DNA of 13,700 nt from Zygnema cylindricum (taxonomy: Eukaryota > Streptophyta > Zygnematophyceae > Zygnematales > Zygnemataceae): NCBI GenBank assembly GCA_037447655.1, contig JBBHKE010001766.1:264428-278127 (forward strand), written 5' to 3'. This document shows, in pieces, positions 1 through 8,611 of the stretch; positions within the stretch are counted from its first letter, which is position 1; each line of letters begins with the position of its first letter. The position numbers and the translations under genes were made by a program. The notes beneath the pieces were generated by a model. That model was given only the letters and a program-made list of their open reading frames with translations, did no database searches and had not been told where the DNA came from.

Positions 1-430
1 TTATTGAGGTGTTTCAAAGTGTACTTTAGTGGTTTGTTTCTACGGTGTAAATATTATGTACAACAGAGGTTTGTCCTTTTGACTAATTAGTTTATTAGAG
101 TAGATACAGTACGGCTGGTATGCCTCCGTACTCTGAGTATAACTTGCAGGACTTAGATTATTTTATGCATCGTAGTCAAGTTAATCAAAGTAATGGCAGA
201 CTGTTTTCTGCATCTTTGACCTGTTGGTGTGATCACTTTGTTTGGTGATTTCATGTGAAACTTTGTGGAGTTATTATGTGATAGAAAATATATATGTGTG
301 TGAAGTTTCATTGTATTCCTTTATCTCTATAAGATTCTATGAGCAGTCTAAGTGGTTAGTTTGTGAAGCTGTCAGCTGTTTTTGTGAAACTCTGGAGCCT
401 ATATCTTCTAGATGCCTTGGTGGATTTAGC
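1..430. other. AT-rich stretch without a recognisable gene
   Basis: No reading frame here looks coding: open stretches are short, rich in Cys, Ser and Tyr, and resemble no family I know. A small imperfect inverted repeat (CAAAG and GCAGA arms against TCTGC and CTTTG) lies at 186-218. The T- and G-rich composition resembles an LTR or untranslated leader, but no partner copy was found in the window, so its nature is unknown. Confidence 0.4.
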
Positions 431-770
431 TGTAACATAAGGATTTTATAGTGTATTTGGTATAATGCCTATTGGTGCGGTTTGAGGTGATTCTGTCAGT
501 TTGGAGTAATCTGTGCTGTCTGAAACACAGCTGTTTTTGAGGTAGTCTGTGGGTGTTTCCGTGAGTAATCCATGGCTGAAATAGGCTATGGACAACAGGA
601 GGAACGTTTTCCTCGGCCTTTCCTTTGGGTGGAGATTCAAACATGGGAGCTCCCTGGACTGCTTCCTCGAGCGTGGGAGAACCCCCCCCAGGGGTAGACC
701 TCTCTTGCCTACCTCTCTCCTCAGGCGTAAGGTTGGGGGTTCCCCTATCCTGAGCCTCTCCTCCTCCCAT
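429..770 (-). CDS. Weak hypothetical ORF, Pro/Glu/Gly-rich N-terminal half
   Basis: A 114-residue minus-strand frame starts at an ATG at 770. Its first ~70 residues are rich in Gly, Pro, Glu and Arg (for example TPNLTPEERGRQE and SPTLEEAVQG) and the underlying DNA is visibly more GC-rich than its surroundings, which is mildly coding-like. The last 40 residues look like ordinary non-coding translation. A second minus-strand frame (446-784) and a plus-strand frame (588-926) overlap it, so strand and frame are uncertain. It could be the remnant of a retroelement gag linker or a host exon. I recognise no domain and assign no function. Confidence 0.2.
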
Positions 771-1005
771 TGGATGGTAACCACTAGAAAGAGGAAGTTA
801 TATAAAATGAGTAAATCTAACCCCCTTCCACTAAGAGAGATTCCAGTGCCAAAGCTCCTATCTCCTCTAATCCGAGTAGATAGGGATGTTGCTTTTCAGT
901 ATTGTGCTGATCCACTGGAAGTCTAACTTTTGTACCCTCTGAACCCACTGTTGTAGTACCCAAGATGCGAGAAACCGGTTCCGGAGGGAACACAACAAAC
1001 TCCAA

Positions 1006-2171
1006 AGAGAACTACCACAGGAGGACAAATGAACTTCCACAAGAAAATAATAAAAATAGAAATGATTGGCCGTTTCAAATTTAACAATATCACCTTGCCC
1101 GAGAAATTGGAATAAAAGATAGAATGAAGAATTATGTCAAAGCAAGCTCAACATACCGTAGAAAGCCAAGATCACACCAAGGGAAGACGAAATATCTCCC
1201 TGTGGCACCGAAGACCGGTACGATTCTCCTTCACCACTCGGTTTTCGTAGATCGGAACCGACGGGACTCTTCTTGGTTTCAATAGCAAAAAGTCAAAATT
1301 GCCCAAAATGATTGATAGTGCCAACTACCTGCCCGAACTACGATCTCCAAACAAGACAAATTGAAACCAACATGGCAATAGAGTGAAGCAATCAAGCACA
1401 ACAAAGATTATCCAAAAGAAGGTTTGTTTGGAATTTCTCTGAGGTTTTTCACAGGAGACAGTACTGAAAAGCAACCTCTATCTTTCGGCTCCAAGCGCCT
1501 TATACAACCAAGTTGTCCACTTTCGGTCCAAAAAGTCAAAATCTATACAAGGAGCCAATCAGCAAGAAGCAAATGCTATCGATTTGACAAAGACAAATTA
1601 AGCTGTACTACGCTTAAGGCAAAAAGTTGTGCTTTCAGTCACGGCTAGATTTCCGGCTGAAAGTCAAAGTTTGTTCCACTTCAATAAGACATAGTACTGA
1701 AAATGACGCCTAAACGCCAGATTTTGACCTGATCTAATTAATGGACAAAATGTCGGTTGGACCTGAACTAAATTCCTACCGACATAAGACAGCCAAATCT
1801 AAATGACTATCTTAAGAGTTACGTAGCGTTTCACAATGTGACTTCCAAAAGGTCAAGTGGCAACTGGCTGCATGTAACAGAACTGAAATCTTTGAAGCGG
1901 AATAACTTGGCTTTCCGACCTCTGTTAGGCGCGAAATAAAGTGCGTTCTGGTAAGTTCAAGAAATTCCTTGATCTGGTATGGTTCTGTGTACCTCCTCCG
2001 TCGTACGCTGAGGTACGTACATGTAAAAAGGGTTAAGGAGATTTTGGGTAAATAAAGGTGTGCCGAAAACACACACGAGTTTGACACATTAGATACACCT
2101 GGAGGAGAAAGAGGTTAAGGCATAGAAGGGACAAAACCACGAGCCATTTCACCAGTCCAGTTTGTCAACCC
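1006..2171. other. Non-coding stretch upstream of gypsy gag, possible 5' LTR/leader
   Basis: No convincing coding frame is present. A short phrase, CAAAAAGTCAAAAT, recurs near 1287 and 1531, hinting at degenerate repeats. An AATAAA hexamer lies near 2051, followed at 2096-2102 by CA, two bases and TGG, a layout compatible with an LTR end plus primer-binding site. No second LTR copy exists in the window to confirm this. Position directly before gag is the main reason to suspect the 5' LTR and leader. Confidence 0.3.
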
Positions 2172-2174
2172 TAG

Positions 2175-3536
2175 CAGACCAACCTCTCCAAAGTTTACCC
2201 ACCTTGCCGAGGAGGAAAAAGAAATGGGGGACATAACGATCTTTACGATGACAGCTCGGGAATCGCTTTTTCTCATTTTGAACTACTGTGGAAAACCTTC
2301 ACAAAGTCTGAAATTAACAAATACAGGGGAGGGGCCATCCCAAGGGATTTTGAGACCACTCTTTTCCCTATGATGGTAAACTATCTAGCCGGAGGAGCAT
2401 TGGCCGACTATAAGGAGCGTGAACCCTCTCTAATGGCTCCTAACATCAAAATCTCAGATCCGACTCTTGACGCCGAAGTCCTTGACGCCGCCGCCGACCT
2501 GGCTGCCGCTGCAGGAGCCTCTGTTACCGCTACTTTTACTGTGGACATGAAACTGCACCCCCAAGGTAGAGCCTATGTTAACTATTTGCAGGCAAGAGGC
2601 AACCATCCGGATGGTGGCCAACCCAACTCCTTGCACCGCTCTTCTAGACGCTTGGAGGCTCCTTTACACAGAAAGGAACAAAACTGCAATCAAAGAATTC
2701 ACACATTTCCGATGTTTGAAGAATGAAACACCGCAAACAATGTTCAACCGCCTCTCGAGCCTCTGTCAGAAAAACCAATCTGTCTACCATTGACACACTA
2801 GCCATGGCCAAGAAATATTATGTCGTTGTTCGGAATTTGTTCGGACCAACAAGACAGGCAGCTCTCGACAATTGGAGTGCTAGTCAGGCAATCCACGACC
2901 AGAATCCCACGACGCAAGAAATTTCATTGGCTGCGATGAAGTTATATGATCATTTTGTAAACAGTGAGGCCAGAGAAAAGGTTGTTACTGGCAAAGCGCG
3001 AGTCAACTTCGCAGGTTTCACTAGGGATTCCTCTCTTAACCAAGAGGAAGAAACAAAACTTCAAGCTTTGCGGAAGCTTAAGGGGAAACAGGAAGCCGAG
3101 ACCAGATCCGAACCTGCAATGGGTGCGGATGAAAAAGTTTACCTGTACAACTGCCTGAACTGCAACCAAACCGGTCAAGGGTGGAAACGATGCCCCCAGA
3201 AGCTCAACCCGGAACTCGCTATCAAGTCAAAGGAGTTTGAGAAAGAACGAGCAGAAAGAACCCGGAAGCAGTAGGAACGCACGCAGGGAGGGGGAGGACG
3301 GGACTGCACGCCGGTCACAAATGAAACTTATAAACCTACTCCCTGCTGCGAAACCTCCAAAATGTCTCAATCTCAATTAAGGCAAATTAGACTTCCTAAA
3401 TTTGATGACGCACAGATCTCTAATGAGTTAAGAGGGAAGTACACAACTGAGGGGTCAAAATGTGAGGCTTGTGGGTTCATGGGCTATAAGGAGGGGCAAA
3501 GTTTCCGGAAAAGAATGGTGTCCCAAAAGAAATGAT
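2175..3536 (+). pseudogene. gag: gypsy gag (capsid/nucleocapsid) remnant
   Basis: Gag forms the particle that packages element RNA. The trace passes through three registers: open from 2175 to about 2630 (includes FSHFELLWKTF and FPMMVNYLAGGALADYKE), then a second register (LLDAWRLLYTERNKTAIKEF and FNRLSSL), then a third from about 2762 (DTLAMAKKYYVVVRNLFG) to a stop at 3272-3274, readable beyond to about 3536. At least two frameshifts are therefore needed. A nucleocapsid zinc knuckle lies at 3152-3193 (NCLNCNQTGQGWKRC), where Gln stands in place of the usual His. A second cysteine cluster, CEACGFMGYKEG at 3461-3496, looks like another damaged knuckle. No clear initiator ATG is seen; the first in-register ATG (2370) lies inside the conserved region. 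Gypsy gag is recognised by style and position, not by close family match. Confidence 0.75.
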
Positions 3537-4569
3537 GCAATATGCTTTGTTCACACGCAAGGGGGAAACATCTGTTAATCCTCTACCATTGCAACTATTG
3601 TATCCCTAGGGACATCGATCTCCAGATGAACCAGGACCAAGTACCATGCCGCCGGAACACATCATCTAGCAGCAAAGCAATCAATTTTCCGCTATGCTAG
3701 CAGGCCTGTATCCCTCCACCTCTAACGCACGCTCAGAAACTGCATAAATAAAAAACAATAAATGCTACGAAAGCTGACGGAGCTGGAACAGCAAACCATG
3801 GTAGGTGGAGATGATGATGACCTCATGGGTTGGGATATGGAGCCTCCAAAGGCTCATCATTCTAGGACATTTCTGTCTGGAGCTTGGAACGTCAGGGTTG
3901 GGGACAATCGCAGGCAACTCCGCTCTACCACGTTTTCACAAAGAAAGGACAACTAGCCGATGGCACCAAAGGACCACAGCCACAAAGCCACCCGTCCTTT
4001 ATCCTTCACACCGCGAGCTGTCCTACTAAATAGTGACATTCGGTTGGGCTTGAAACTGACCCATCCGCCTCCTCCGGCTCCAAAAATACTTCCTCCCGGT
4101 TTCGAGGGTTAAAAGAAACCACAGCTAGAAAATGATGCTTCAACAACGAAAACATGTCAGAAATGGTTCGACCGATACCTGGCAGAAAGACCAAAACCAG
4201 ATCCACCAATTACACCTCCAACAAGGAACTCTAACGCACAAGAGGGAGAAGCAGGGGCAGGGGGAACATGAGAAATCAGAAGACGGGGACTCACTTATTT
4301 CATCGCCCAAAGCTCACCCTCTTTCTTCCAAACTGGTAATCATGTTGGTACGACACCTGATGCCCTACGCCTTGACCCACGTCAAAACGCTAGCTTCCTC
4401 CCACAATTTGCCCAAAGAAATCCTCATTCAGGCACTAGGGGAAGAGATTCACACAAGGAGAGAAAGGGTCGCGTTGGCAGAACCACCCAAGACAGTCTTC
4501 ATGTTGGCAAAACCGAAAACTTCTATGGCGAATAGAGATTATAAGGCCCTGTCGATTGCTCTTATTCTT
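3537..4569 (+). other. gag-pol linker, decayed and low-complexity
   Basis: No domain is recognisable. One register carries an acidic run (GGDDDDLMGW near 3804-3833), and further on a proline-rich stretch including RLGLKLTHPPPPAPK near 4041-4085 and RYLAERPKPDPPITPP near 4176-4223, typical of disordered linkers between nucleocapsid and protease. A different register is open from 4132 into the protease. Frameshifts prevent a continuous reading, and I saw no integrase-like HHCC or D,D-35-E pattern here. Confidence 0.5.
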
Positions 4570-4907
4570 ACCCTGACACGTAATTTTAAACTTAATGGAT
4601 ACGACTGGTATCAAGATGCAGTGGTATATACCGGAGCACTCCCTAACCTCATAACCACCTCAGCATTACAAAAAATGCTCGAGAAAAGCAGGCCAAAAAT
4701 CAATCCCAGTGAAATATGCCTGAGTACGGTCAGCAGTGGGAGCCAACCAGTATATGGCATCATTAAAGCAATGGAAATTGAATTTGGGATGACGCAGGCC
4801 AATACGTGTAAATTTAGCTTTCCTTCCTTGTGGTGGAAGGTAAGCAATTTGAAATTCTGTTGGGTATGGCTACGTGGACAAGGTTGAACATGGAGTTAAG
4901 CATATAG
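4570..4907 (+). pseudogene. Retroviral-type aspartic protease, inactivated
   Basis: Retroelement proteases cleave the gag-pol precursor and use a DTGA or DSGA catalytic turn. Here the turn reads VVYTGALPNLITTSAL with Tyr at 4627-4629 where the catalytic Asp should be, which would abolish activity. About 75 residues on, the second conserved region (FEILLGMAT, with LLG at 4857-4865) is readable only after a shift of register near 4827. A stop follows at 4905-4907. Position after gag and the ~95-residue span fit the family. The register that ends the protease is the one carrying the first part of the methyltransferase and later RT, which suggests a single ancestral pol frame. Confidence 0.8.
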
Positions 4908-5087
4908 AAGGAACAAGTTACAGTTTCAGACCCGGAAGATCCAGAGGGCACCAAAGTGGTGGTCCCATTAAATTTATGGAACTGGGGGAAAACGATTGTT
5001 CATGTGGCTGAATGCTATCCAGTGTACCCTGCATCCACCCCTTTAGAGTTGTTCAAAGATTCCGCCGATATCGCGAATTCTATCTAG

Positions 5088-6296
5088 CAATTCCCCATTT
5101 ACAAGCTGTGGGAAAGAGAGTACCAAAGTAGATTGGTACAGATGGCCACAATTCGGCGGGTAGTGGACAGGAGCTTTGCCGCCATATCATCCGGGACAGC
5201 AAGGTTTATCCAGCCCGAACTCTCAACGGTTCATGATCTAGGGAAAGACTTCTATCGACAAGTGGTGTCATTGGATATCCCGCCCTCAAGACTCCGAATT
5301 GTCTCGCTATTTTCCAGCATTAGTTCCGACCTGGAAGCCGTCCTGATATCTAAATACCAATTAGAAACGTACCCAGCAGTCGAGATAGACCTGGACGCCC
5401 GTGCAGTTAGTGAGTACCGACTATAACAGCTGCACCAACTTTACCCAAAACAACTCTCGGTGTCAACCATGTCTAACTCTCACCGTACGCTTCCCCAGAA
5501 TGTAGACAACATCACGGATTCACATTTGGAGAAGCGGGGAAGGGTAGACCTGGTGATCGCTGGATGGCCCTGTCAAGGGTATTCGTTAGCGGGACTGGGC
5601 AGAGGACACGAAGATATCCGAAGTATAACTTTTTTCAAATGACTCGACAAATAACAAGGTTACAGGAACGCCAGGACACACAAGTGGGGTACGTTTTAGA
5701 AAATGTTCACCCCACAGATGATAAAAGGAAACAGGAAGTCAACAGCTGGAACCAAGTGACGAAGGTTCTGGGGACTCCCATAGTGTTTGATGCAGCTAAG
5801 GTCGGATCAAGAGCCCACTGAGTTCGGGCTTATTAGACTAACTTGGCTCCCCTTCTCGTCCTCCAACAACTGTTGAAAACACAGGTTCCGGATCCCAACA
5901 TTAGAGTTCAACAGATCCTCGGCCAGGGCGAATGGCCACTCTTATGAACACAGCCGACGGATTCCCCTTTTTCGGTTGAAATAACCCGAGAATCCACGAA
6001 GGGCCCTACCGACCCTGGTATCCTTCCTTAACAACCATGCTTACCGGAAAGGCTCACCAAGAATGATCTTTTACATTACTTGGACTCCACCAAGTATTGA
6101 GGAATGGGAACATGCAATGGGATTTTGACCGGCAACCAGAGCAGCACCAGGGGTCTCGGCCTCAAAAAGGTGCAGTTTAATCGGGCAAAGTATGGATTTG
6201 AATGCAATTTCATGGGTCCTGCAAGAGTCTTTGGCATTCTCCAACCTCCAATCTTCAAAGTCACAGCAACATACCTTTAAGCTCCACAGTTGTTAG
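5088..6296 (+). pseudogene. Cytosine-5 DNA methyltransferase domain captured inside gypsy pol
   Basis: C5 methyltransferases move a methyl group from S-adenosylmethionine to cytosine in DNA. Motifs appear in the standard order: motif I (SAM binding) LRIVSLFSSISSDL at 5292-5333, where Ser replaces the usual glycines; an acidic cofactor site AVEID at 5376-5390; catalytic motif IV AGWPCQGYS at 5559-5585 with the nucleophile Cys at 5571-5573; motif VI YVLENV at 5690-5707; a motif VIII-like FDAAKVGSRAH then VRAY and TNLAP (5786-5851), reminiscent of DNMT3/DRM AHR-R-Y-W; and C-terminal ALPTLVSF (6003-6026) plus RCSLIGQSMDLNAISWVL (6168-6221), fitting motifs IX-X. Register changes near 5630-5640 (a T6 run) and 5935-5945; stops at 5424, 5819, 5834, 5982, 6126 and 6294. 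The domain spans about 310 residues, a compact catalytic domain with no recognised reader domain. Subfamily is uncertain. Confidence 0.9.
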
Positions 6297-6566
6297 CCCT
6301 GCAAGCAACTCTACAGCTTGAGGGGGGGAAGAGACAAGAAGGGAAAAATTCGGCAAATTACATTCAGAGAAAACACTGAACCTAAGAGTTTCCTCAAGGG
6401 GGGGAACGGAGGCTTAGAACTAGGCAGCTTAGGGGAAGTTGTCAGCAGTAGCAATTTAGCAACTGAGCAAGGGAGAGACCCACAGGTAGAAGTGGAATTC
6501 GATATCTCCTTTTGGGGTCGGCCACCAGAAGCCTAAGCGGCAGTGGAACGATGTAAGATGGACTAG
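6297..6566 (+). other. Linker between methyltransferase and reverse transcriptase
   Basis: This stretch stays in the same register as the methyltransferase C-terminus and RT, with stops at 6534-6536 and 6564-6566. It begins with a basic segment (RGGRDKKGKIRQ) and turns acidic and polar (LATEQGRDPQVEVEFDISFW). No domain is recognised. Its openness in the shared register supports a formerly continuous polyprotein. Confidence 0.55.
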
Positions 6567-7399
6567 ACTTTAGGGGAACACCTACACCCACAACAGAAGG
6601 CCCGGCTCTCAAAGCTGTTAAATGAGAACAAGCAGATGTTCTCCCGGTCTGACACAGATGTAGGGATCTATATGGGGACCCCTTTTCGCATTGACCTTAC
6701 CGATGAGACGACGACTGTTTGGCAGAAACAGTACCCTCTCAACTTCAAGGAGAAGGAGTTCATCACCGCAAAGGTGCAGAATTTGGTGGACACGGGGTTG
6801 GTGCAGGAAAGTACAGGGCTACATGGGTTTGCCTCTCCAACAGTGCTCCCGCCCAAGAAAGACTTGTCTGGGAAAACGGTAGATTTCTGGATGTGTAGGG
6901 AATATCGGATGCTGAACGCGGCCACTGTCTCCTACCGTTATCCCATGCCCACCCCGGAAGAGATCTTCGACTCTCTTGCTAGGGCCAACATTTACTCGTC
7001 GTTGGATATAAAGAATGGGTTCCACCACATTGCAATGGAGCCTTGCCACCGAGAGAGGACTACTTTTTGGGTCGGGTCAAGGTTGTATGAATGGCTGTAC
7101 ATGCCATTTGGCCTCAAAAATGCACCCGCCGAATTCCAACGAGCCATGGACGAGGCTCTTTGAGGAATCGATTGCGCACGGTTTTACATCGACGATGTGA
7201 TAACTTTCTCCAAGACATTCGAGGAACACTTGGAGCATATACAGATCGTTCTACGGGCTCTCTAAGCAGCGGGCTTGAAGTGTCACCCGCGGAAGGGCAT
7301 TTTTGGAGTGCAAAAAATAATTTATCTAGGTCATTAGGTGACTCCTGGGATAGTGGGTCCCCACATGGTTAAGGTGGCAGCCCTCGACGCCCTTTCACC
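6567..7399 (+). pseudogene. pol: Ty3/gypsy reverse transcriptase
   Basis: The enzyme copies element RNA into DNA. An uninterrupted 198-codon register (6567-7160) carries the N-terminal finger and palm motifs: SPTVLPPKKDLSGK, CREYRMLNA, YRYPMPTPEEI, IYSSLDIKNGFHHIAM, TTFWVGSRLYEWLYMPFG, and GLKNAPAEFQRAMD. The catalytic box is YIDD at 7185-7196, directly after a stop at 7161-7163; YIDD is a tolerated variant of YLDD/YVDD. Further stops fall at 7263-7265 and 7335-7337. Thumb residues (LKCHPRKGIFGVQK) are readable. The RT is upstream of RNase H, as in gypsy elements. Except for the stops it is the best preserved domain of the element. Confidence 0.95.
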
Positions 7400-7463
7400 A
7401 GGTGACTCCTAGGACAGTGGGTCCCCACATGGTTAAGGTGGCAGCCCTCGACGCCCTTTCACC
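7336..7463 (+). repeat. 64-bp tandem duplication (two copies)
   Basis: Copy 1 is 7336-7399 and copy 2 is 7400-7463, both starting AGGTGACTCCT and ending TTTCACC. They differ at about two bases (GGGATAG versus AGGACAG). Because 64 is not a multiple of three, the duplication shifts pol by one base, and the RNase H part is read in a new register afterwards. The near identity implies it is much younger than the element's other decay, or was kept alike by conversion. Confidence 0.93.
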
Positions 7464-7731
7464 CCCGCATGACATTTTTGCCCTTCGCACTTTCCTGGGA
7501 CTGACCAACTATTATCGGAGGTTTATTCCCGAATTCAGTAGCCACGCCCAGCCATTCAATCAATTATTGGAAAAAGACCACATGGTTAAGGTGGCAGCCC
7601 TCGACGCCCTTCCACCTCCGCAGGACATTTCTGTTCTTCGCACTTTCCTAGGACGGACCAACTAATATCGGAGGTTTATTCCCGAATTCAGTAGCCACAC
7701 CCAGCCATTCAATCAATTATTGCGAAAGGAC
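7426..7731 (+). repeat. 153-bp in-frame tandem duplication in the RT-RNase H junction
   Basis: Copy 1 (7426-7578) and copy 2 (7579-7731) both start CACATGGTTAAGGTGGCAGC and code for the same 51-residue segment, including LRTFLGLTNYYRRFIPEFSS. Length 153 keeps the register. The second copy differs by scattered substitutions, one of which makes a stop at 7663-7665. It overlaps the 64-bp duplication, so the phrase ATGGTTAAGGTGGCAGCC occurs three times (7366, 7430 and 7583 approximately). The segment is normally single-copy in gypsy elements. Confidence 0.93.
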
Positions 7732-8336
7732 AAGGAGTGGTAGTGGGCGGAAGAACAACTGACAGCTTTTCAATTCCTGAAAGATTCCCTCAAGCAACAT
7801 CGCGTGCTTCGAATGCTCGATCACCAGCGGCCTTTCCTCCTTTATAGTGATTGGAGCAGGTTCGGATAGGGAGCAGTGTTGGCTCAATTGGACGATGCAG
7901 GGGCTGAGTACGTGGTGGCCTACGCAAGCCGGAGTAATAACAGAGCCGAGGGGAATTACAACAGTTACCATGGGGAATTACTGGCGGCGGTGTGGGCCAT
8001 CCAGCATTTCATGCCTTACCTCTATGGAGTACACTTCACCCCTATTACGGATCATCAGCCCCTCAAATAGATAATGGAGAATAGTAAGTTGGCCGCAAGC
8101 TGGCCAGATGGGTTCTCATCTTGGAAGAATACGACTTCAACATTATCCACCGAGCCGGGGAGATCCATAGAAATGAAGACGGACTCAACAAGAATCCATA
8201 CCCTTCCAATAGGGACTCTACAGGGGCGCGGCACGATGAAGACCCGGAGCTCAGCCTGGGAATTATCAGGGCTTCATCTGCCTTTATTTGGCTGCCTCGA
8301 GTTGAAGGGGAAATGTCAACCTTTGCTGCATGTTAA
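7732..8336 (+). pseudogene. pol: Ty3/gypsy RNase H
   Basis: RNase H removes the RNA strand during reverse transcription. Readable in order are AEEQLTAFQFLKDSL, LLYSDWS (Asp codon 7849-7851), GAVLAQLDDAGAEYVVAYAS, SYHGELLAAVWAIQHF (Glu), and the ITDHQPLK Asp motif near 8043-8067. Stops lie at 7741, 7867 and 8068. A one-base register change near 8085-8095 then gives ARWVLILEEYDFNIIHRAGE and the final NEDGLNKNP, where Glu and Asn stand in the places usually held by Ala and Ser. The last register ends at a stop at 8334-8336. Nothing like integrase follows. Confidence 0.93.
8304..8313 (+). other. Possible polypurine tract before a TGTCAACC start
   Basis: A short purine run, GAAGGGGAAA, is followed immediately by TGTCAACC at 8314, the arrangement of a plus-strand primer next to a 3' LTR. 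It lies inside the still-open final RNase H register, and no matching 5' LTR start was found upstream, so this may be chance. Confidence 0.2.
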
Positions 8337-8510
8337 AATGTGTGTATTTTCCAGGTCTTAATTTATTCTACTTTGTCAAATAGGCTGTCTAAAGTCATCT
8401 ATACTTGTCGTAGTCACTAGAAGACAGAGATAGCCATGGCTACCTGGCTACTTAAAGAGACAGGAAGGAGGAAAGAGGGGAGTTATTCTGGGCGGCACCA
8501 AAACGTATGC

Positions 8511-8541
8511 GGACAGACCAGGATTTGATCCTGATCTGTCT
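8511..8541. repeat. 14-bp stem inverted repeat with 3-nt loop
   Basis: Arms 8511-8524 and 8528-8541 pair at 12 Watson-Crick positions and one G-T, with a single C-A mismatch, around loop TTG. The stem is nearly perfect and could form a cruciform or an RNA hairpin. It is neither tRNA-like nor followed by a T-run. Confidence 0.85.
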
Positions 8542-8580
8542 GGTTTACGGTCGTACAAATACAGCCTGCCACCTTATCCA

Positions 8581-8611
8581 CTAGATGTAATGAAGATCGA
8601 TAAACATCTAG
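8581..8611. repeat. 8-bp inverted repeat
   Basis: CTAGATGT (8581-8588) is perfectly matched by ACATCTAG (8604-8611) around a 15-nt loop. It is short enough that chance is a real possibility; it is listed because it falls between two stronger hairpins. Confidence 0.6.

Larger units (their letters stand above)
2175..8336 (+). mobile_element. Decayed Ty3/gypsy retrotransposon carrying a C5 DNA methyltransferase
   Basis: Readable domains run on one strand in the order gag, protease, cytosine-5 methyltransferase, reverse transcriptase, RNase H. RT followed by RNase H with the linking FLGLTNYYRRF segment is diagnostic of Ty3/gypsy. Integrase and chromodomain, which normally follow RNase H, are not seen before the coding trace ends at 8336. 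The copy is a pseudo-element: there are multiple frameshifts, many in-frame stops and two tandem duplications. The coding trace opens after a stop at 2172-2174; LTRs could not be paired, so true ends are unknown. The DNA looks more GC-rich than the flanking copia sequences, which suggests a different origin or age. Confidence 0.9.

Noticed and set aside
1812-2087. 91-residue minus-strand ORF
   Set aside because: No recognisable motif, Ser/Leu/Thr-rich as random AT-rich sequence gives, and no coding neighbours on that strand.
2096-2115. Primer-binding site (CA, CC, TGGAGGAG) before gag
   Set aside because: Position is right, but the sequence matches no tRNA 3' end I can name and the LTR end is unproven, so it is only mentioned as possible.
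3537-4569. Integrase between gag and protease
   Set aside because: No HHCC zinc-binding or D,D-35-E pattern in any register; only acidic and proline-rich linker sequence.
5088-6296. A host methyltransferase gene with introns into which retroelements inserted
   Set aside because: The domain shares its register with protease and RT on both sides, its breaks are small frameshifts rather than intron-like gaps, and no splice-site pattern was needed to read it; not formally excluded without sibling copies.
6668-7372. Several overlapping ORFs across the RT on both strands
   Set aside because: They are shadows of the RT frame; only the register with YIDD and the RT motifs is real.
8511-8541. Rho-independent terminator or tRNA
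   Set aside because: No U-run follows the stem, there is no cloverleaf, and the sequence is eukaryotic.
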